Source: Micromonospora gifhornensis
Lineage (GTDB): Bacteria; Actinomycetota; Actinomycetes; Mycobacteriales; Micromonosporaceae
Assembly: GCF_016863515.1 (NCBI RefSeq)
Contig: NZ_BOPA01000025.1
Coordinates: forward strand, 25,027 to 89,026
Length of the DNA: 64,000 bases
Direction: 5' to 3'
Each line of letters begins with the position of its first letter. Within the stretch, counting starts at the first letter, position 1. Under the pieces are notes generated by a model, which was given only the letters and a program-made list of their open reading frames with translations, searched no databases and was not told the DNA's origin. Positions 17,891 to 26,880 of the stretch are shown piece after piece. A program made the position numbers and the translations under genes.

Positions 17891-18787
17891 TCAGAACCTA
17901 TCGGTGGGGCCATGCACGCCGCGGATCCCGTCCCAGTAGCCGACAAGCACGGCCAGGGCTGCGCGTCGCTGCTCCCGGCCGCCCACACCGATTCGCAGCA
18001 GCGATCGCGCCAGGTTCTTGTAGTGGATCGGTTCGCCGAGCATGATTCGCCGCACCGGACGGGCGTAGTGCTTGCGGATGTACAGGATCTCGTTGCGGTG
18101 GTGGTAGTAGCGGGCTCGTGGGCTGGCGCCGCTGAGGCTGCCGCCCCGCTTGTGCCAGACCTCGGAGGCGCAGACGAAGCCGACCCGGCCACCTGTGTCG
18201 CTGAGCCGGCGTACCAGGTCGAACTCCTCCTTGTAGTGGAAGAAGCGTTCGTCGAAGAAGCCGATCGCCGCGACCTGGGACAGCCGCAGGAGCAGCGAGG
18301 CGCCGGTGACCATGTCGACCTCGTGTACTCCCGCGTCGCAACCGCCGCAGTGGAACGGGCGGACCTTGCCCTTCGGCAGCATGGCCGCCACCACGTACGG
18401 CTCCACCTGGGTGTCGGTCGGCTCGGCGGAGGTGGTTTGCAGCGAGGCCGACACGGCGAACCGGTCCGCCCGTGACAGTAGGGCCGCCAGCGCGTGCGGT
18501 CGCGGCACGGCGTCCGCGTTCAGCAGCCAGACCCAGGTCGTCCCGATGCTCTGCGCCTTGCGGAGGCCGGCGTTCATCCCGCCCGCGTAACCCAGGTTCC
18601 GGTCGAGTTTGACGAGCGTGAAGGGCTCTGGTGCCGATTCGAGCCGGTCGATCGAGTCGTCGACGGAACCGTTGTCCACGACGATCACGTCCGGCACCTG
18701 GCTACCGTCGAGGACCGCCCGAAGGCACCGGAGGGTGTCGTCCGCGCAGTTCCAGTTCAGGATCACTGCCACGACTCTGTCAGCCAC
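17891..18787 (-). CDS. Glycosyltransferase family 2 (rhamnosyltransferase-like)
   Basis: The 298-residue GT-A enzyme begins VVAVILNWNCADDTLRCL and has IVVDNGSVDDS, LDRNLGYAGGMNAGL and the metal-binding WLLNADAVP in place of the classic DxD. The ED-like acceptor segment FFDERFFHYKEEFDLVRRL follows. This pattern is the one found in WbbL-type rhamnosyltransferases. The C-terminal ~50 residues are basic and helical. It starts at GTG 18787 and overlaps the flippase stop by 8 bp. It lies in the middle of the exopolysaccharide operon. Confidence 0.88.
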   Translation of the reverse strand: MADRVVAVILNWNCADDTLRCLRAVLDGSQVPDVIVVDNGSVDDSIDRLESAPEPFTLVKLDRNLGYAGGMNAGLRKAQSIGTTWVWLLNADAVPRPHALAALLSRADRFAVSASLQTTSAEPTDTQVEPYVVAAMLPKGKVRPFHCGGCDAGVHEVDMVTGASLLLRLSQVAAIGFFDERFFHYKEEFDLVRRLSDTGGRVGFVCASEVWHKRGGSLSGASPRARYYHHRNEILYIRKHYARPVRRIMLGEPIHYKNLARSLLRIGVGGREQRRAALAVLVGYWDGIRGVHGPTDRF

Positions 18788-20018
18788 TGTTACCTACCTT
18801 GGACGGGACATCCGGCTGGGGCACCGGCTCGACCGGCGTGACCGGACGCTGCTTGAGGGCGACGGCGGTGGCCGTGGCGTGCAGCGCGAACAGCACGACC
18901 GAGGTGAGCGCGACGCCCACGGCACCGAACGCGGGGGCAGCCAGTGAGTAACCCGCGATCGCGATCACCGCGGTGCCCGCCGCGACCACCGCGGTGGCCC
19001 GCTCCCCGCCGAGGTTGACCAGCCGGGCACTGAGAACCTTGCCGACGGTCACCGCGACACTGCGCGCCACCAGGATGGCGCCGAGCAGGAGCGCAGCCTC
19101 GTAGCCGCTGGTCAGCACACCGATCGCGGCCAGGCCTGCGAGGACCGCGACGCTCATGCCGAGCGTCAGGTAGAGCGCCCGACGCAGGACGCCGGACAGC
19201 CGTCGTTCCGATCCGTCGGCATGGTCGCCGAGGGTCCGCTGGGCTGCGACGACGGCACCGGCCTGGGTGAACTCGATCGCCGCCACCGCCAGCGAGTACA
19301 CGGCGAGCGCGTCGGGTCCCTGATGACGGGCCAGGGCGAGTTGATCGAAGCGGTAGGTGAAGACCTGAGCCACCGCACCGGCGTGGGTGAGCCCCAGCCT
19401 GGTCAGTCGTTCGCTCGGCGGTGACCGCCGTCGGGCCAGCCGGAACAGGGCGGGTCCGTAACGTGTCCACAGCGCCACCGCCATCAGCGTCTGACAGCCG
19501 AGCCAGGCCAGCAGCCACAGTTGCGCATCCCGCACGGACCCGAGGATCAGTACGACGTAGAGCGCCGGGGCGACGGCGGCGAAGACCGCGCGATACCGGT
19601 ACACGCTCAGGAACCTGCCCAGCGTCAGCCCGGCCGCGGCGGGGACGTTGCTGGCCGCGATACAGGCAGCCCCCGCTGCGGCGACGCTCGCCACGGCCGC
19701 GTCCGAGTAGAGCGCGAAGATCCAGGCCAGCACCGCCGTGAGTGGCACGGTCGCGAGGTACACGGCAAGGCTGCGGCGTCCCGCCGTCTCGTCCAGCCAC
19801 TGGCGGCCCTGTGCCAGCAGGAACGTCTCCAGGGACAGCCCGCCTACCGCGACGCCGATGGCGGCACTCGTCGTCGTCGCCACCAGCAGGCCGCGTTCGG
19901 ACGGCGGAAGTGCCACGCTCAGCAGGATGGCGACACCGGACATCGCCAACGCGGAGACGTACATCATGGTGGCGCTGTCTGCCATCCGGCGGACCGGGCC
20001 ACCCAGTGATCGGGTCAT
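18780..20018 (-). CDS. Polysaccharide flippase (Wzx/MATE-like)
   Basis: The 412-residue protein has about 12-14 hydrophobic helices from MYVSALAMSGVAILLSVALP to the C-terminus, as in oligosaccharide flippases of the MOP superfamily. It would move lipid-linked repeat units across the membrane for polymerisation. The basic loop RLARRRSPPSERLTRLG in the middle is consistent with two bundles of helices. It overlaps the flanking glycosyltransferase genes by 4 bp (upstream) and 8 bp (downstream), so the three are translated as a unit. Confidence 0.85.
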   Translation of the reverse strand: MTRSLGGPVRRMADSATMMYVSALAMSGVAILLSVALPPSERGLLVATTTSAAIGVAVGGLSLETFLLAQGRQWLDETAGRRSLAVYLATVPLTAVLAWIFALYSDAAVASVAAAGAACIAASNVPAAAGLTLGRFLSVYRYRAVFAAVAPALYVVLILGSVRDAQLWLLAWLGCQTLMAVALWTRYGPALFRLARRRSPPSERLTRLGLTHAGAVAQVFTYRFDQLALARHQGPDALAVYSLAVAAIEFTQAGAVVAAQRTLGDHADGSERRLSGVLRRALYLTLGMSVAVLAGLAAIGVLTSGYEAALLLGAILVARSVAVTVGKVLSARLVNLGGERATAVVAAGTAVIAIAGYSLAAPAFGAVGVALTSVVLFALHATATAVALKQRPVTPVEPVPQPDVPSKVGNSG

Positions 20019-20887
20019 GCCCGCAGCCCCGCGACTGTCCCGCGGACGACCGCTGCCCCGGCCGCTGGACCCGCCACCAGCAGTGCCTTGGCGGCATAGC
20101 CGAGGCGGGCGGCGGCGACCAGCGGGACGCGGTGCCTGTGGTGCTTCCGGAAGAAGATCATGCAGCTTCGGCTGGCATGGAAGTACGTGACCAGCGACTT
20201 GGCCCTGAGGTCCGAGGTCGCGCCGGTAGCGGCACCGCCGGCGTGCGCCACCCGCAGGTCCGGTACCGCCGTGAGCGGTATGCCGAGCTGGGCGGCCCGT
20301 ACGGCGAGGTCCGCCTCCTCGTAGAAGAGGAAGAAGTCCTCCGAGAAGCCCGCCAACTCCTCGTACGCCTTGGCCGTGATGATCATCGAATGGCCGGCGA
20401 CGTAGCAGAGCCTGCGGGTGGACACCTGCCCGTCCGACGGCGGGTGTCCGCTCCGGCCGGTCCAGAGGTCCAACGCGCCGAGATCGGCAGGGCCCGCACG
20501 GTCGGTGCCGCTGCTCGTCGCCGCGATCACGCGATCGCCGACGTCGAGCACGTCGAGCGCGCAGGAGAGCGCGCCGCCGACGACACGGGTGTCCGGATTG
20601 AGGACCCAGATCACCTCTGCGCCGATCTCCAGGAGCCAGCGTGCGGCGAGGTTGTTCCCGGCGGCGTACCCCACGTTTCCGTGGCCGTGGAACACCCGAC
20701 TTGTCAATCCGTGTCGTCGGGCCTGCTCAGCGACCTCGTCGAGCTCCTGCCGCTGGTCGCTGTTGTCAACGATCGCCACGGCGACCGGTAGGTCGGAGCC
20801 AGCATGTCGGGCCAGCACCGTGTGCACGAGCTCGGCCACGTCGTCGGCGCCGAAATAGTTGACGATCGAGATGCCCAGCATGCTCAT
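20015..20887 (-). CDS. Glycosyltransferase family 2
   Basis: The 290-residue protein has the GT-A features GISIVNYFGADDVAEL, VAIVDNSDQRQELDE, GNVGYAAGNNLAARW and the donor/metal motif WVLNPDTRV, then the acceptor-side segment GFSEDFFLFYEEADLAVRA. It resembles the other GT2 in this cluster but is clearly a separate enzyme. Two in-frame ATGs (20887 and 20881) are possible starts, and neither has a strong Shine-Dalgarno. It overlaps the flippase by 4 bp. A short tandem CGCGGTAGGC lies in the 36-bp gap to the upstream gene. Confidence 0.87.
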   Translation of the reverse strand: MSMLGISIVNYFGADDVAELVHTVLARHAGSDLPVAVAIVDNSDQRQELDEVAEQARRHGLTSRVFHGHGNVGYAAGNNLAARWLLEIGAEVIWVLNPDTRVVGGALSCALDVLDVGDRVIAATSSGTDRAGPADLGALDLWTGRSGHPPSDGQVSTRRLCYVAGHSMIITAKAYEELAGFSEDFFLFYEEADLAVRAAQLGIPLTAVPDLRVAHAGGAATGATSDLRAKSLVTYFHASRSCMIFFRKHHRHRVPLVAAARLGYAAKALLVAGPAAGAAVVRGTVAGLRA

Positions 20888-20923
20888 CGAAGCGTCGCGG
20901 TAGGCATGGTCGCGGTAGGCGTG

Positions 20924-22057
20924 TCAGACAACGGCATGTCGGACCCAGGCGGAGAAGTTCGCGGCGAAGGCCGCCTCGGAGAATCGTGACGCGTTGGCCC
21001 GGATCACGTTCTCGTCCAGGTCGTCGAGGCGGGTCAGCAGGCCCGAGAACCCGTCCGGCGTGGTCGAGTCGGTGAGTATCCCGGTCTCACCGTCGACGAC
21101 CGTCTCCAGCAGCCCGCCACGGTTGATGCCGATGACGGGGGTGCCGCAGGCCTGTGCCTCGACCGGGATGATGCCGAAATCCTCGTGAACGGGAAACAGC
21201 AGCGCCTTGGCGCCCCAGTAGAGCTGCCGCAGCCGGTCCTTGCTCGGCATCACCTCGAACGTGACGGGGACGGTGACGCGTTCGGCGAGGCGGCGGAGGT
21301 TGACCTCCTCGGGCCCGGAACCGGCGATCACCACGGGTAGCCCGGCTGCCTCGGCGATCTGAATGATCAGGTCGAACCTCTTGTACGGGATCCACCGTCC
21401 CACGCCGAGCAGGTAGTCCCTCGACTGTGCCCGGTCGGCTGCCGGCGCGGACGAGAAGTAGTCTGTCTCGACCGGGGGATTCACCACCACGGCGTCGCGA
21501 CCCCAGTAGCGCCGGATCCGCCCCTGCACCTCGCGAGAGTTGGCCGCATAGCTGTGCACGTGCCGGCTGAGGCGTACGTCGACCGATTGGAGCATCAGTC
21601 GTGGCAGGGCGAGCAGCGGGTTCTCGCCCCGGCCGTCAAGTCCCGGGCTCCAGAGGTACCGTGCCGGGGCGTGGACGTAACTCAGGTGACGGGCTTCCGG
21701 CCCGATCTTCACCGTGTGGGCGAAGGCGTGACTGGACGAGATGACCACGTCGAACCGCTGCCGGGTGAGAGTTCGCCAGGCGAGCGGCATCAGCGGCAGC
21801 GCCACCGCCTTGCTGCGCCGCAGCGGAGTCCGCGCCAGCCACGACTCTCGCAGGCTCGCCTCCGCGACGCCGGGATCCTTCCACAGTACGAAGCGTTCAC
21901 CGTGCGGCACGAGATCGGTGATCCGGCGGAACACCTTTTCCGAGCCGCCGGTGACACCGAACCATTCGTGTACCAGTGCCACGGACGAACCAGTGAGCAG
22001 TTCGTCGTGCGCCGGCGGGCGTGATCGCGCAGGGTTGGTTACCGACAGCTCTTCCAC
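20924..22057 (-). CDS. Glycosyltransferase family 4 (mannosyltransferase-like)
   Basis: This ~377-residue GT-B enzyme opens with SSVALVHEWFGVTGGSEKVF, which binds acceptor phosphates, and has SYVHAPARYLWSP, a run typical of WbaZ-like mannosyltransferases. The donor domain carries YLLGVGRWIPYKRFDLIIQ and FGIIPVEAQACGTPVIGINR with the EX7E glutamate. I start it at GTG 22057 because GGGGA lies five bases upstream. The frame remains open a further 26 codons without family similarity. It is third in the exopolysaccharide operon, after the LCP and initiating transferase genes. Confidence 0.85.
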   Translation of the reverse strand: MEELSVTNPARSRPPAHDELLTGSSVALVHEWFGVTGGSEKVFRRITDLVPHGERFVLWKDPGVAEASLRESWLARTPLRRSKAVALPLMPLAWRTLTRQRFDVVISSSHAFAHTVKIGPEARHLSYVHAPARYLWSPGLDGRGENPLLALPRLMLQSVDVRLSRHVHSYAANSREVQGRIRRYWGRDAVVVNPPVETDYFSSAPAADRAQSRDYLLGVGRWIPYKRFDLIIQIAEAAGLPVVIAGSGPEEVNLRRLAERVTVPVTFEVMPSKDRLRQLYWGAKALLFPVHEDFGIIPVEAQACGTPVIGINRGGLLETVVDGETGILTDSTTPDGFSGLLTRLDDLDENVIRANASRFSEAAFAANFSAWVRHAVV

Positions 22058-22225
22058 TTGATCCCCGTGAGTTGCGGCAGCGCGATGAATTACGCGCCGC
22101 TGGCACTTTCTACCCGACCGCTCACCCGTCCGCAATCGCCCGACAGAACCGACTCGTCCGGCTCGGACATGGTCGGTGTCGACCGGCCGAGGGCCGCCGG
22201 GAGCGCGGCGCCATGTAGATACCGC

Positions 22226-23803
22226 TCAACGGCCACCGGCGCGGAGCACCTCCCTGACCGTACGCAGCACGATCTTGATGTCGAGCCAGAGCGACCAGTT
22301 CTCGATGTAGTAGTTGTCGAAGCGGGCCCGGTCGGAGATCGGGGTGTCCCCGCGCAGCCCGCTGACCTGGGCGAGGCCGGTGAGGCCGACGGGAACCCGA
22401 TGGCGCATCGCGTAGCTCGGATACTCCGCGGAGAACTTCTCGACGAAGTACGGCCGCTCGGGTCGTGGTCCGACCACGCTCATGTCGCCGCGCAGGATGT
22501 TCCAGAGCTGCGGCAGCTCGTCGAGCGAGGTGCGGCGCAGGAACCGGCCGATCAGGCTGACCCGCTGGTCGTGGGCGATGGACCAGTTCGTCTGCGACTC
22601 GGCGTCGTCGGTTGGCCGCATCGAGCGGAACTTGATGACCCGGAAAGGCTTGCCGTAGCGGCCGATCCGCTCCTGACGGAAGAAGATGCCCCGTCCGCCG
22701 TCGGCGAAGGTGGCCAGGGCGCAGAGCAGCAGCAGCGGGCTCAACACGAGCATCGCGGTCGCGGAGAACAGGATGTCGGAGGCCCGTTTGACGGCCCATC
22801 TGGGCCCGGAGAAGGTGATGTCGCCGATCTTCTCGATCGGAATGGCCCCGATGTGGTCGGGGTATCCGCCGTGGGAGCGGGAACCCCACAGGCGGGGGAC
22901 CGCCCAGAGGTCACAGCGAGAGCTGCGGGGGCGGAGCAGGGTCTCCATGAGTTCCGACTCAGAGCAGTCCGGATCGGCGATGACCAGGACGTCGCATTCC
23001 AGCAGCCGTACCAGATGTTCGAGGTCGTCGAGGTTGCCGCTCACCGTGAGGGCACCGGTGTCGGCTCGGGTGGGCGCGTCCACGCAGCCGACGTAACGCA
23101 GGCCGTACCGAGGATGACGGCGCAGCAACCGGGCCAGTTCGAGCCCGATCGGGCCGCTGCCGACGATGATGGCGTTGTGCTCGACCCAACGCCGTTGACG
23201 GACGAGCGTGATGAACGCCCGACTCACTGCGCGGCCGACGATGACAAGTACCGCCGAGAGGGCGACGCCCCGCATGAATCCGCCGACGTAGGTCACCGAC
23301 TCGTGCCGTTCGGCCGCGATGATGGCGACCACCGCCGCCGAAGCCAGCAGCCGGCCGGACAGACTTGGCAACTCGTCAAGGATGCTCAGGTGCCGGCGCG
23401 GTCGGTAGAGCCCGCCGGCCGTGAAGATCGCCACCGTCAGTACGGCGTTCGCCAACGTCCCGCGCCAGTAGTCCTGGCTGAGCACCAGGGGGGTGAGCAG
23501 GGCGGCGACATCGACTGGCAGCGTCATCATCCAGGCGCGCAGGAAATGCGTGCGCGGCGACGTCCGGGACCGGGCATAGGGCAGTACGGCGGTCGTCAAC
23601 AGACCGGGCGGTACCTCCGTGCGGTCGCTCTGCCCCCTCGTCCCGTGGTCGCGCGTTGCCGCTGCCTGCGAGGCGGCAGGTAAGTCGCTCGGTAGCTCCT
23701 CGTCCTGGTCGTCACCCGGGTGCTGGGTGACTGTCCGATGTTGGGCTGGGTCACCGACCCGCGACATGGGCGCAGAACGGCGGGTCGCCGGCTGGCTCGA
23801 CAT
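22226..23803 (-). CDS. Polyprenyl-phosphate sugar-1-phosphate transferase (WcaJ/WbaP type)
   Basis: The 525-residue protein starts the repeat unit by moving a hexose-1-phosphate onto undecaprenyl phosphate. A disordered N-terminus (~80 residues) is followed by four or five membrane helices and a Rossmann-like CoA-binding-fold domain (NAIIVGSGPIGLELARLLRR). A re-entrant helix comes next, then the catalytic bacterial sugar transferase domain, with VIKFRSMRPTDD, RRTSLDELPQLWNILRGDMS and VGPRPERPYF. The DELPQ and VGPRP motifs define the family. The 168 bp between its stop and the next gene contain no gene. The sugar is unknown. Confidence 0.93.
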   Translation of the reverse strand: MSSQPATRRSAPMSRVGDPAQHRTVTQHPGDDQDEELPSDLPAASQAAATRDHGTRGQSDRTEVPPGLLTTAVLPYARSRTSPRTHFLRAWMMTLPVDVAALLTPLVLSQDYWRGTLANAVLTVAIFTAGGLYRPRRHLSILDELPSLSGRLLASAAVVAIIAAERHESVTYVGGFMRGVALSAVLVIVGRAVSRAFITLVRQRRWVEHNAIIVGSGPIGLELARLLRRHPRYGLRYVGCVDAPTRADTGALTVSGNLDDLEHLVRLLECDVLVIADPDCSESELMETLLRPRSSRCDLWAVPRLWGSRSHGGYPDHIGAIPIEKIGDITFSGPRWAVKRASDILFSATAMLVLSPLLLLCALATFADGGRGIFFRQERIGRYGKPFRVIKFRSMRPTDDAESQTNWSIAHDQRVSLIGRFLRRTSLDELPQLWNILRGDMSVVGPRPERPYFVEKFSAEYPSYAMRHRVPVGLTGLAQVSGLRGDTPISDRARFDNYYIENWSLWLDIKIVLRTVREVLRAGGR

Positions 23804-23913
23804 GGTTGAAACCTCCCCGTGGCGCCCCCTGCCGACGCCAGGTCACAGGGGACGACCGCAGGATACGACCGGGATGGGCCGTTTACCACAAGTCAGCGCG
23901 TCAGTTCCTGCTC

Positions 23914-25014
23914 CTACTTTGCGGCGGCGACGATGTCCGGCACGGAGTCGCGGCGAACGGCGTCGAAGAGGACCTTCGCCTTCTCCCGGTCCGCCAGCAC
24001 GACGCTCTCACTGCCGATCCGGCCCGTGCCCTTCGTCGGGCAGGTGAAGAAGTCGAGGTTGCCGCCGCGTAGATGGCGCAGTTCCATCGCGAGGTCCAGC
24101 AGGGACATCGACTCATCGACCGCCACCGAGTCGGCAGTGGCCCGGACGAAGGAGTTCAACCTGGTGGGACTGGTGAGCGTGCCACCGGAGGCGGCCTTGT
24201 CCAGGATGGCCTTGATGACCTGCTGCTGGTGCTTGATGCGGGTGAAGTCGCCGTCGGCGAACGCGTACCGCTCGCGGGCGTAGTCCAACGCGGCGGCGCC
24301 GTCCATCGTCTGCCGGCCGGCGACGAACTCACGCCGACCACCCGGGTTCAGCGAGTGTCGTGAGGTGAAGCCCTTCTCGACGGTGATCTCGACGCCGCCG
24401 AGCGCGTCGACGATCTCCTTGAAGCCGGAGAAGTCCACCATCGTCACGTGGTCGACGCGGACCCCGGTGAACTTCTCCACCGTCTGGACCATCAGCGGCA
24501 CGCCACCCCAGGCGTACGCCGCGTTGATCTTCGCGTCCCGGCCGCCGCGCCCGTCACGTGACTTGGGCACGCTCACCCAGGTGTCCCGGGGGATCGAGAT
24601 GAGCTGGGCGCTCGACCGGTCCGCGGGCAGGTGGGCCAGGATGATCGTGTCGGTACGGGATCCTGAGCTGCTGTCCGGATCGCGTGAGTCACTGCCCAGG
24701 AGCATGATGTTCATCGCGTCCCCCGCCACGGCCTGCGGGCGGGACTCCTCGGGGATGCCGTCGAAGGCCTCGACCCGTTCGATGCCGGATTCGATCGAGC
24801 GGTAGTACAGACCCCCGGCAAGCAGGCCGCCGCCGCCGACGAGCATCAACACCAGAAAGCAGATGAGGCCGACGCGCTTCCACCGGCGACGCCGACGATT
24901 CGGGCGATCGCCCACCGGCTCCGGCGTGGGCTGCTCATCCGTGCTCTGCGGTGGCGCTGACGGCCGGGCAAGGAACGCAGTTTCAGGTTCGAGATCCCCG
25001 TGGTGTTGACGCAT
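23914..25014 (-). CDS. LytR-CpsA-Psr (LCP) family glycopolymer transferase
   Basis: The 366-residue protein has an acidic/basic cytoplasmic N-terminus, one membrane helix (VGLICFLVLMLVGGGGLLAG, ~55-75) and an extracytoplasmic LCP domain. The domain carries NIMLLGSDSRD, RTDTIILAHL, LISIPRDTWVSVP, KINAAYAWGG and YARERYAFADGDFTRIKHQQ. The Arg/Asp residues that hold polyprenyl pyrophosphate are present. LCP enzymes transfer finished glycopolymers to peptidoglycan, so the product of this cluster is probably wall-anchored. The start is ATG 25014, with a poor Shine-Dalgarno and the frame open upstream. It heads the operon and is divergent from the methyltransferase gene. Confidence 0.9.
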   Translation of the reverse strand: MRQHHGDLEPETAFLARPSAPPQSTDEQPTPEPVGDRPNRRRRRWKRVGLICFLVLMLVGGGGLLAGGLYYRSIESGIERVEAFDGIPEESRPQAVAGDAMNIMLLGSDSRDPDSSSGSRTDTIILAHLPADRSSAQLISIPRDTWVSVPKSRDGRGGRDAKINAAYAWGGVPLMVQTVEKFTGVRVDHVTMVDFSGFKEIVDALGGVEITVEKGFTSRHSLNPGGRREFVAGRQTMDGAAALDYARERYAFADGDFTRIKHQQQVIKAILDKAASGGTLTSPTRLNSFVRATADSVAVDESMSLLDLAMELRHLRGGNLDFFTCPTKGTGRIGSESVVLADREKAKVLFDAVRRDSVPDIVAAAK

Positions 25015-25186
25015 GGTGGGGATGCTACTGATTTGTGCAAGCCACTCGCATGCCCCGGCTTTTCGATCGTGCTCACACTCGGGCCGAGATTGCATCAGGT
25101 CGACCGACCGGTATCTGTCGCGGCGCGGGAAAATGTTCGCCTCCGTTGTTACCCCAATGTTTCGGCCGGTCTGGTACAACCCACCG

Positions 25187-26020
25187 GTGGATGCCGTCAA
25201 GCTGCGTCGGGCCATCGCCCGGACCCGTCTCGCCCCCGTTGCCGCTTTCCCGAAGCGGCTGGTCACGGTGGCCCGCCACGACGCCAAGGTGCTGCGCACC
25301 TCGGCCCGATGGCTGCTCGCCTCCCGCGAACACCACAACTACACGTACGAGCTGACCAAGCTCAGCCGTAGCCACCTGGCCTGGTTCGTGAGCGTGGTGT
25401 GTGACATGCCGGTCGCGCAGGTCCGCGGGTACCTGGACGAGATCGAGTCGGACGACGCGCTGCGCCAGCACATCGCCTCTACCATCGGCAGCGCCGCGCG
25501 CCGTGGCCTGGCCGACAAGCAGGTCCGGTACGCCCGGCGCATCGGGTGGTACGCCATCGTGCGCGCCCGCCGACCCGCGCACATCGTGGAGACCGGTGTC
25601 GACAAGGGACTGGGCAGCTGCGTCCTGGCCGCCGCCCTGTTGCGCAACGCCGCCGAGGGCCACCCCGGCCGGGTCAGTTCCATCGACATCAACCCCGAGG
25701 CCGGCTACCTCGCCCGGGTCGCGCCCTGGTCCGAGGTGATCGACCTGGTCATCGGTGACTCGGTCGAGTCGATAAGCGCGTTGGACAAGCCGGTCGACCT
25801 GTTCCTGCACGACAGCGACCACAGCCGGTCGTACGAGAAGCGCGAGTTCGAGGCCGTCGAGCCGAAGCTGGCCCCCGGGGCGATGCTGCTCACCGACAAC
25901 GTCACCCACACCAACGTGCTGGCCCGGCACGCCGAGCGAACCGGCCGGAAGTTCCTCGCCTACCGGGAGACCCCGGCGAACCACTGGTACCCGGGGGACG
26001 GCATCGGCGTGGCATGGTGA
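25187..26020 (+). CDS. Class I SAM-dependent methyltransferase (Methyltransf_24-like)
   Basis: The ~277-residue protein has a helical N-terminal region and a Rossmann methyltransferase domain: AHIVETGVDKGLGSCVLAAAL (motif I), RVSSIDINPEAGYLA, IDLVIGDSVESI and VDLFLHDSDHSRSYEKREFEA. Similar proteins sit in glycan and surface-polymer clusters and may methylate a sugar, so a role in modifying the divergent exopolysaccharide is plausible. GTG 25187 is my preferred start. A TACAAC -10 box ends seven bases upstream, the layout of a leaderless transcript, and there is no Shine-Dalgarno. ATG 25133 is an alternative. Confidence 0.75.
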   Translation: MDAVKLRRAIARTRLAPVAAFPKRLVTVARHDAKVLRTSARWLLASREHHNYTYELTKLSRSHLAWFVSVVCDMPVAQVRGYLDEIESDDALRQHIASTIGSAARRGLADKQVRYARRIGWYAIVRARRPAHIVETGVDKGLGSCVLAAALLRNAAEGHPGRVSSIDINPEAGYLARVAPWSEVIDLVIGDSVESISALDKPVDLFLHDSDHSRSYEKREFEAVEPKLAPGAMLLTDNVTHTNVLARHAERTGRKFLAYRETPANHWYPGDGIGVAW

Positions 26021-26024
26021 CCGG

Positions 26025-26843
26025 GTGCGGCTCAGTGAGATCAACACGTACCCGGTCAAGGGCTGTCGCGGTCTGACCCACGACGAGTCCGAGGTGCGGC
26101 CGTGGGGGCTCGACGGCGACCGGCGGTGGATGCTTGTCGACGCCGACGGTGTCGGAGTGACCCAGCGGGACACCACCGCGCTGGTCCGGGTGCACGCCCG
26201 CCCCGAAGCCGGTGGCCTGCGGCTGAGCGCCGCCGGTCACCCGGACCTGCTGGTCCCGGAGCCGGCCGGCGTCCCTCCGGTGCAGGTGCGCACGTTCCGC
26301 CGCCGGGTGCTGCGGGTCGACGCGTTGCCCGCCGGCCCGACCGCCGACGCCTGGCTCGGTCAGGTGCTCGACCGGCCGGTCCGTCTGGTCTGGCTGGCCG
26401 AGCCGGCCCGGCACATCGAACCGGGCCGCAAGAAGCACGACCCGGGCGACCAGGTCAGCTTCGCCGACGCGTACCCGGTGCTGCTGACCAGCACCGCGTC
26501 GCTGGCCGCCCTCGGCGAATGGCTCACCGAGGCCGGCGCGGACCCGGTCCCGATGGCCCGGTTCCGGCCCAACCTGGTCGTCGACGGGGCGCCCGCCTGG
26601 GCCGAGGACGGCTGGGAGGGGCGGGAACTGCGGATTGGCGGCGTCGCGTTCCGGGCCGCCGGTCCGTCGGCCCGCTGCCTGGTCACCACCACCGACCAGG
26701 AGACCGGGGTACGCGGCCGGGAGCCGCTGCGCACCCTCGCGCGGCACCGCAACGTCGACCGTCAGTTGCTGTTCGGGCTGAACCTCGTGCCGCTGGAGTC
26801 CGGCCGGATCAGCGTCGGCGACCCCGTCTTAGCTTTCGCTTAG
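26025..26843 (+). CDS. MOSC domain protein
   Basis: The 272-residue protein has a beta-barrel N-terminal domain (LSEINTYPVKGCRG, GLDGDRRWMLVD) and a C-terminal MOSC domain with ARFRPNLVV and the conserved cysteine in GPSARCLVTTTDQETG. This is the layout of mARC/YcbX-like proteins, which use molybdenum cofactor to reduce N-hydroxylated compounds. The specific substrate and redox partner are not visible. The start is GTG 26025, 5 bp after the methyltransferase stop, so the two are probably co-transcribed. Confidence 0.9.
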   Translation: MRLSEINTYPVKGCRGLTHDESEVRPWGLDGDRRWMLVDADGVGVTQRDTTALVRVHARPEAGGLRLSAAGHPDLLVPEPAGVPPVQVRTFRRRVLRVDALPAGPTADAWLGQVLDRPVRLVWLAEPARHIEPGRKKHDPGDQVSFADAYPVLLTSTASLAALGEWLTEAGADPVPMARFRPNLVVDGAPAWAEDGWEGRELRIGGVAFRAAGPSARCLVTTTDQETGVRGREPLRTLARHRNVDRQLLFGLNLVPLESGRISVGDPVLAFA

Positions 26844-26880
26844 GTCGCTTGTCCGATATGGCCGTCGTCGGGCAGCATCG

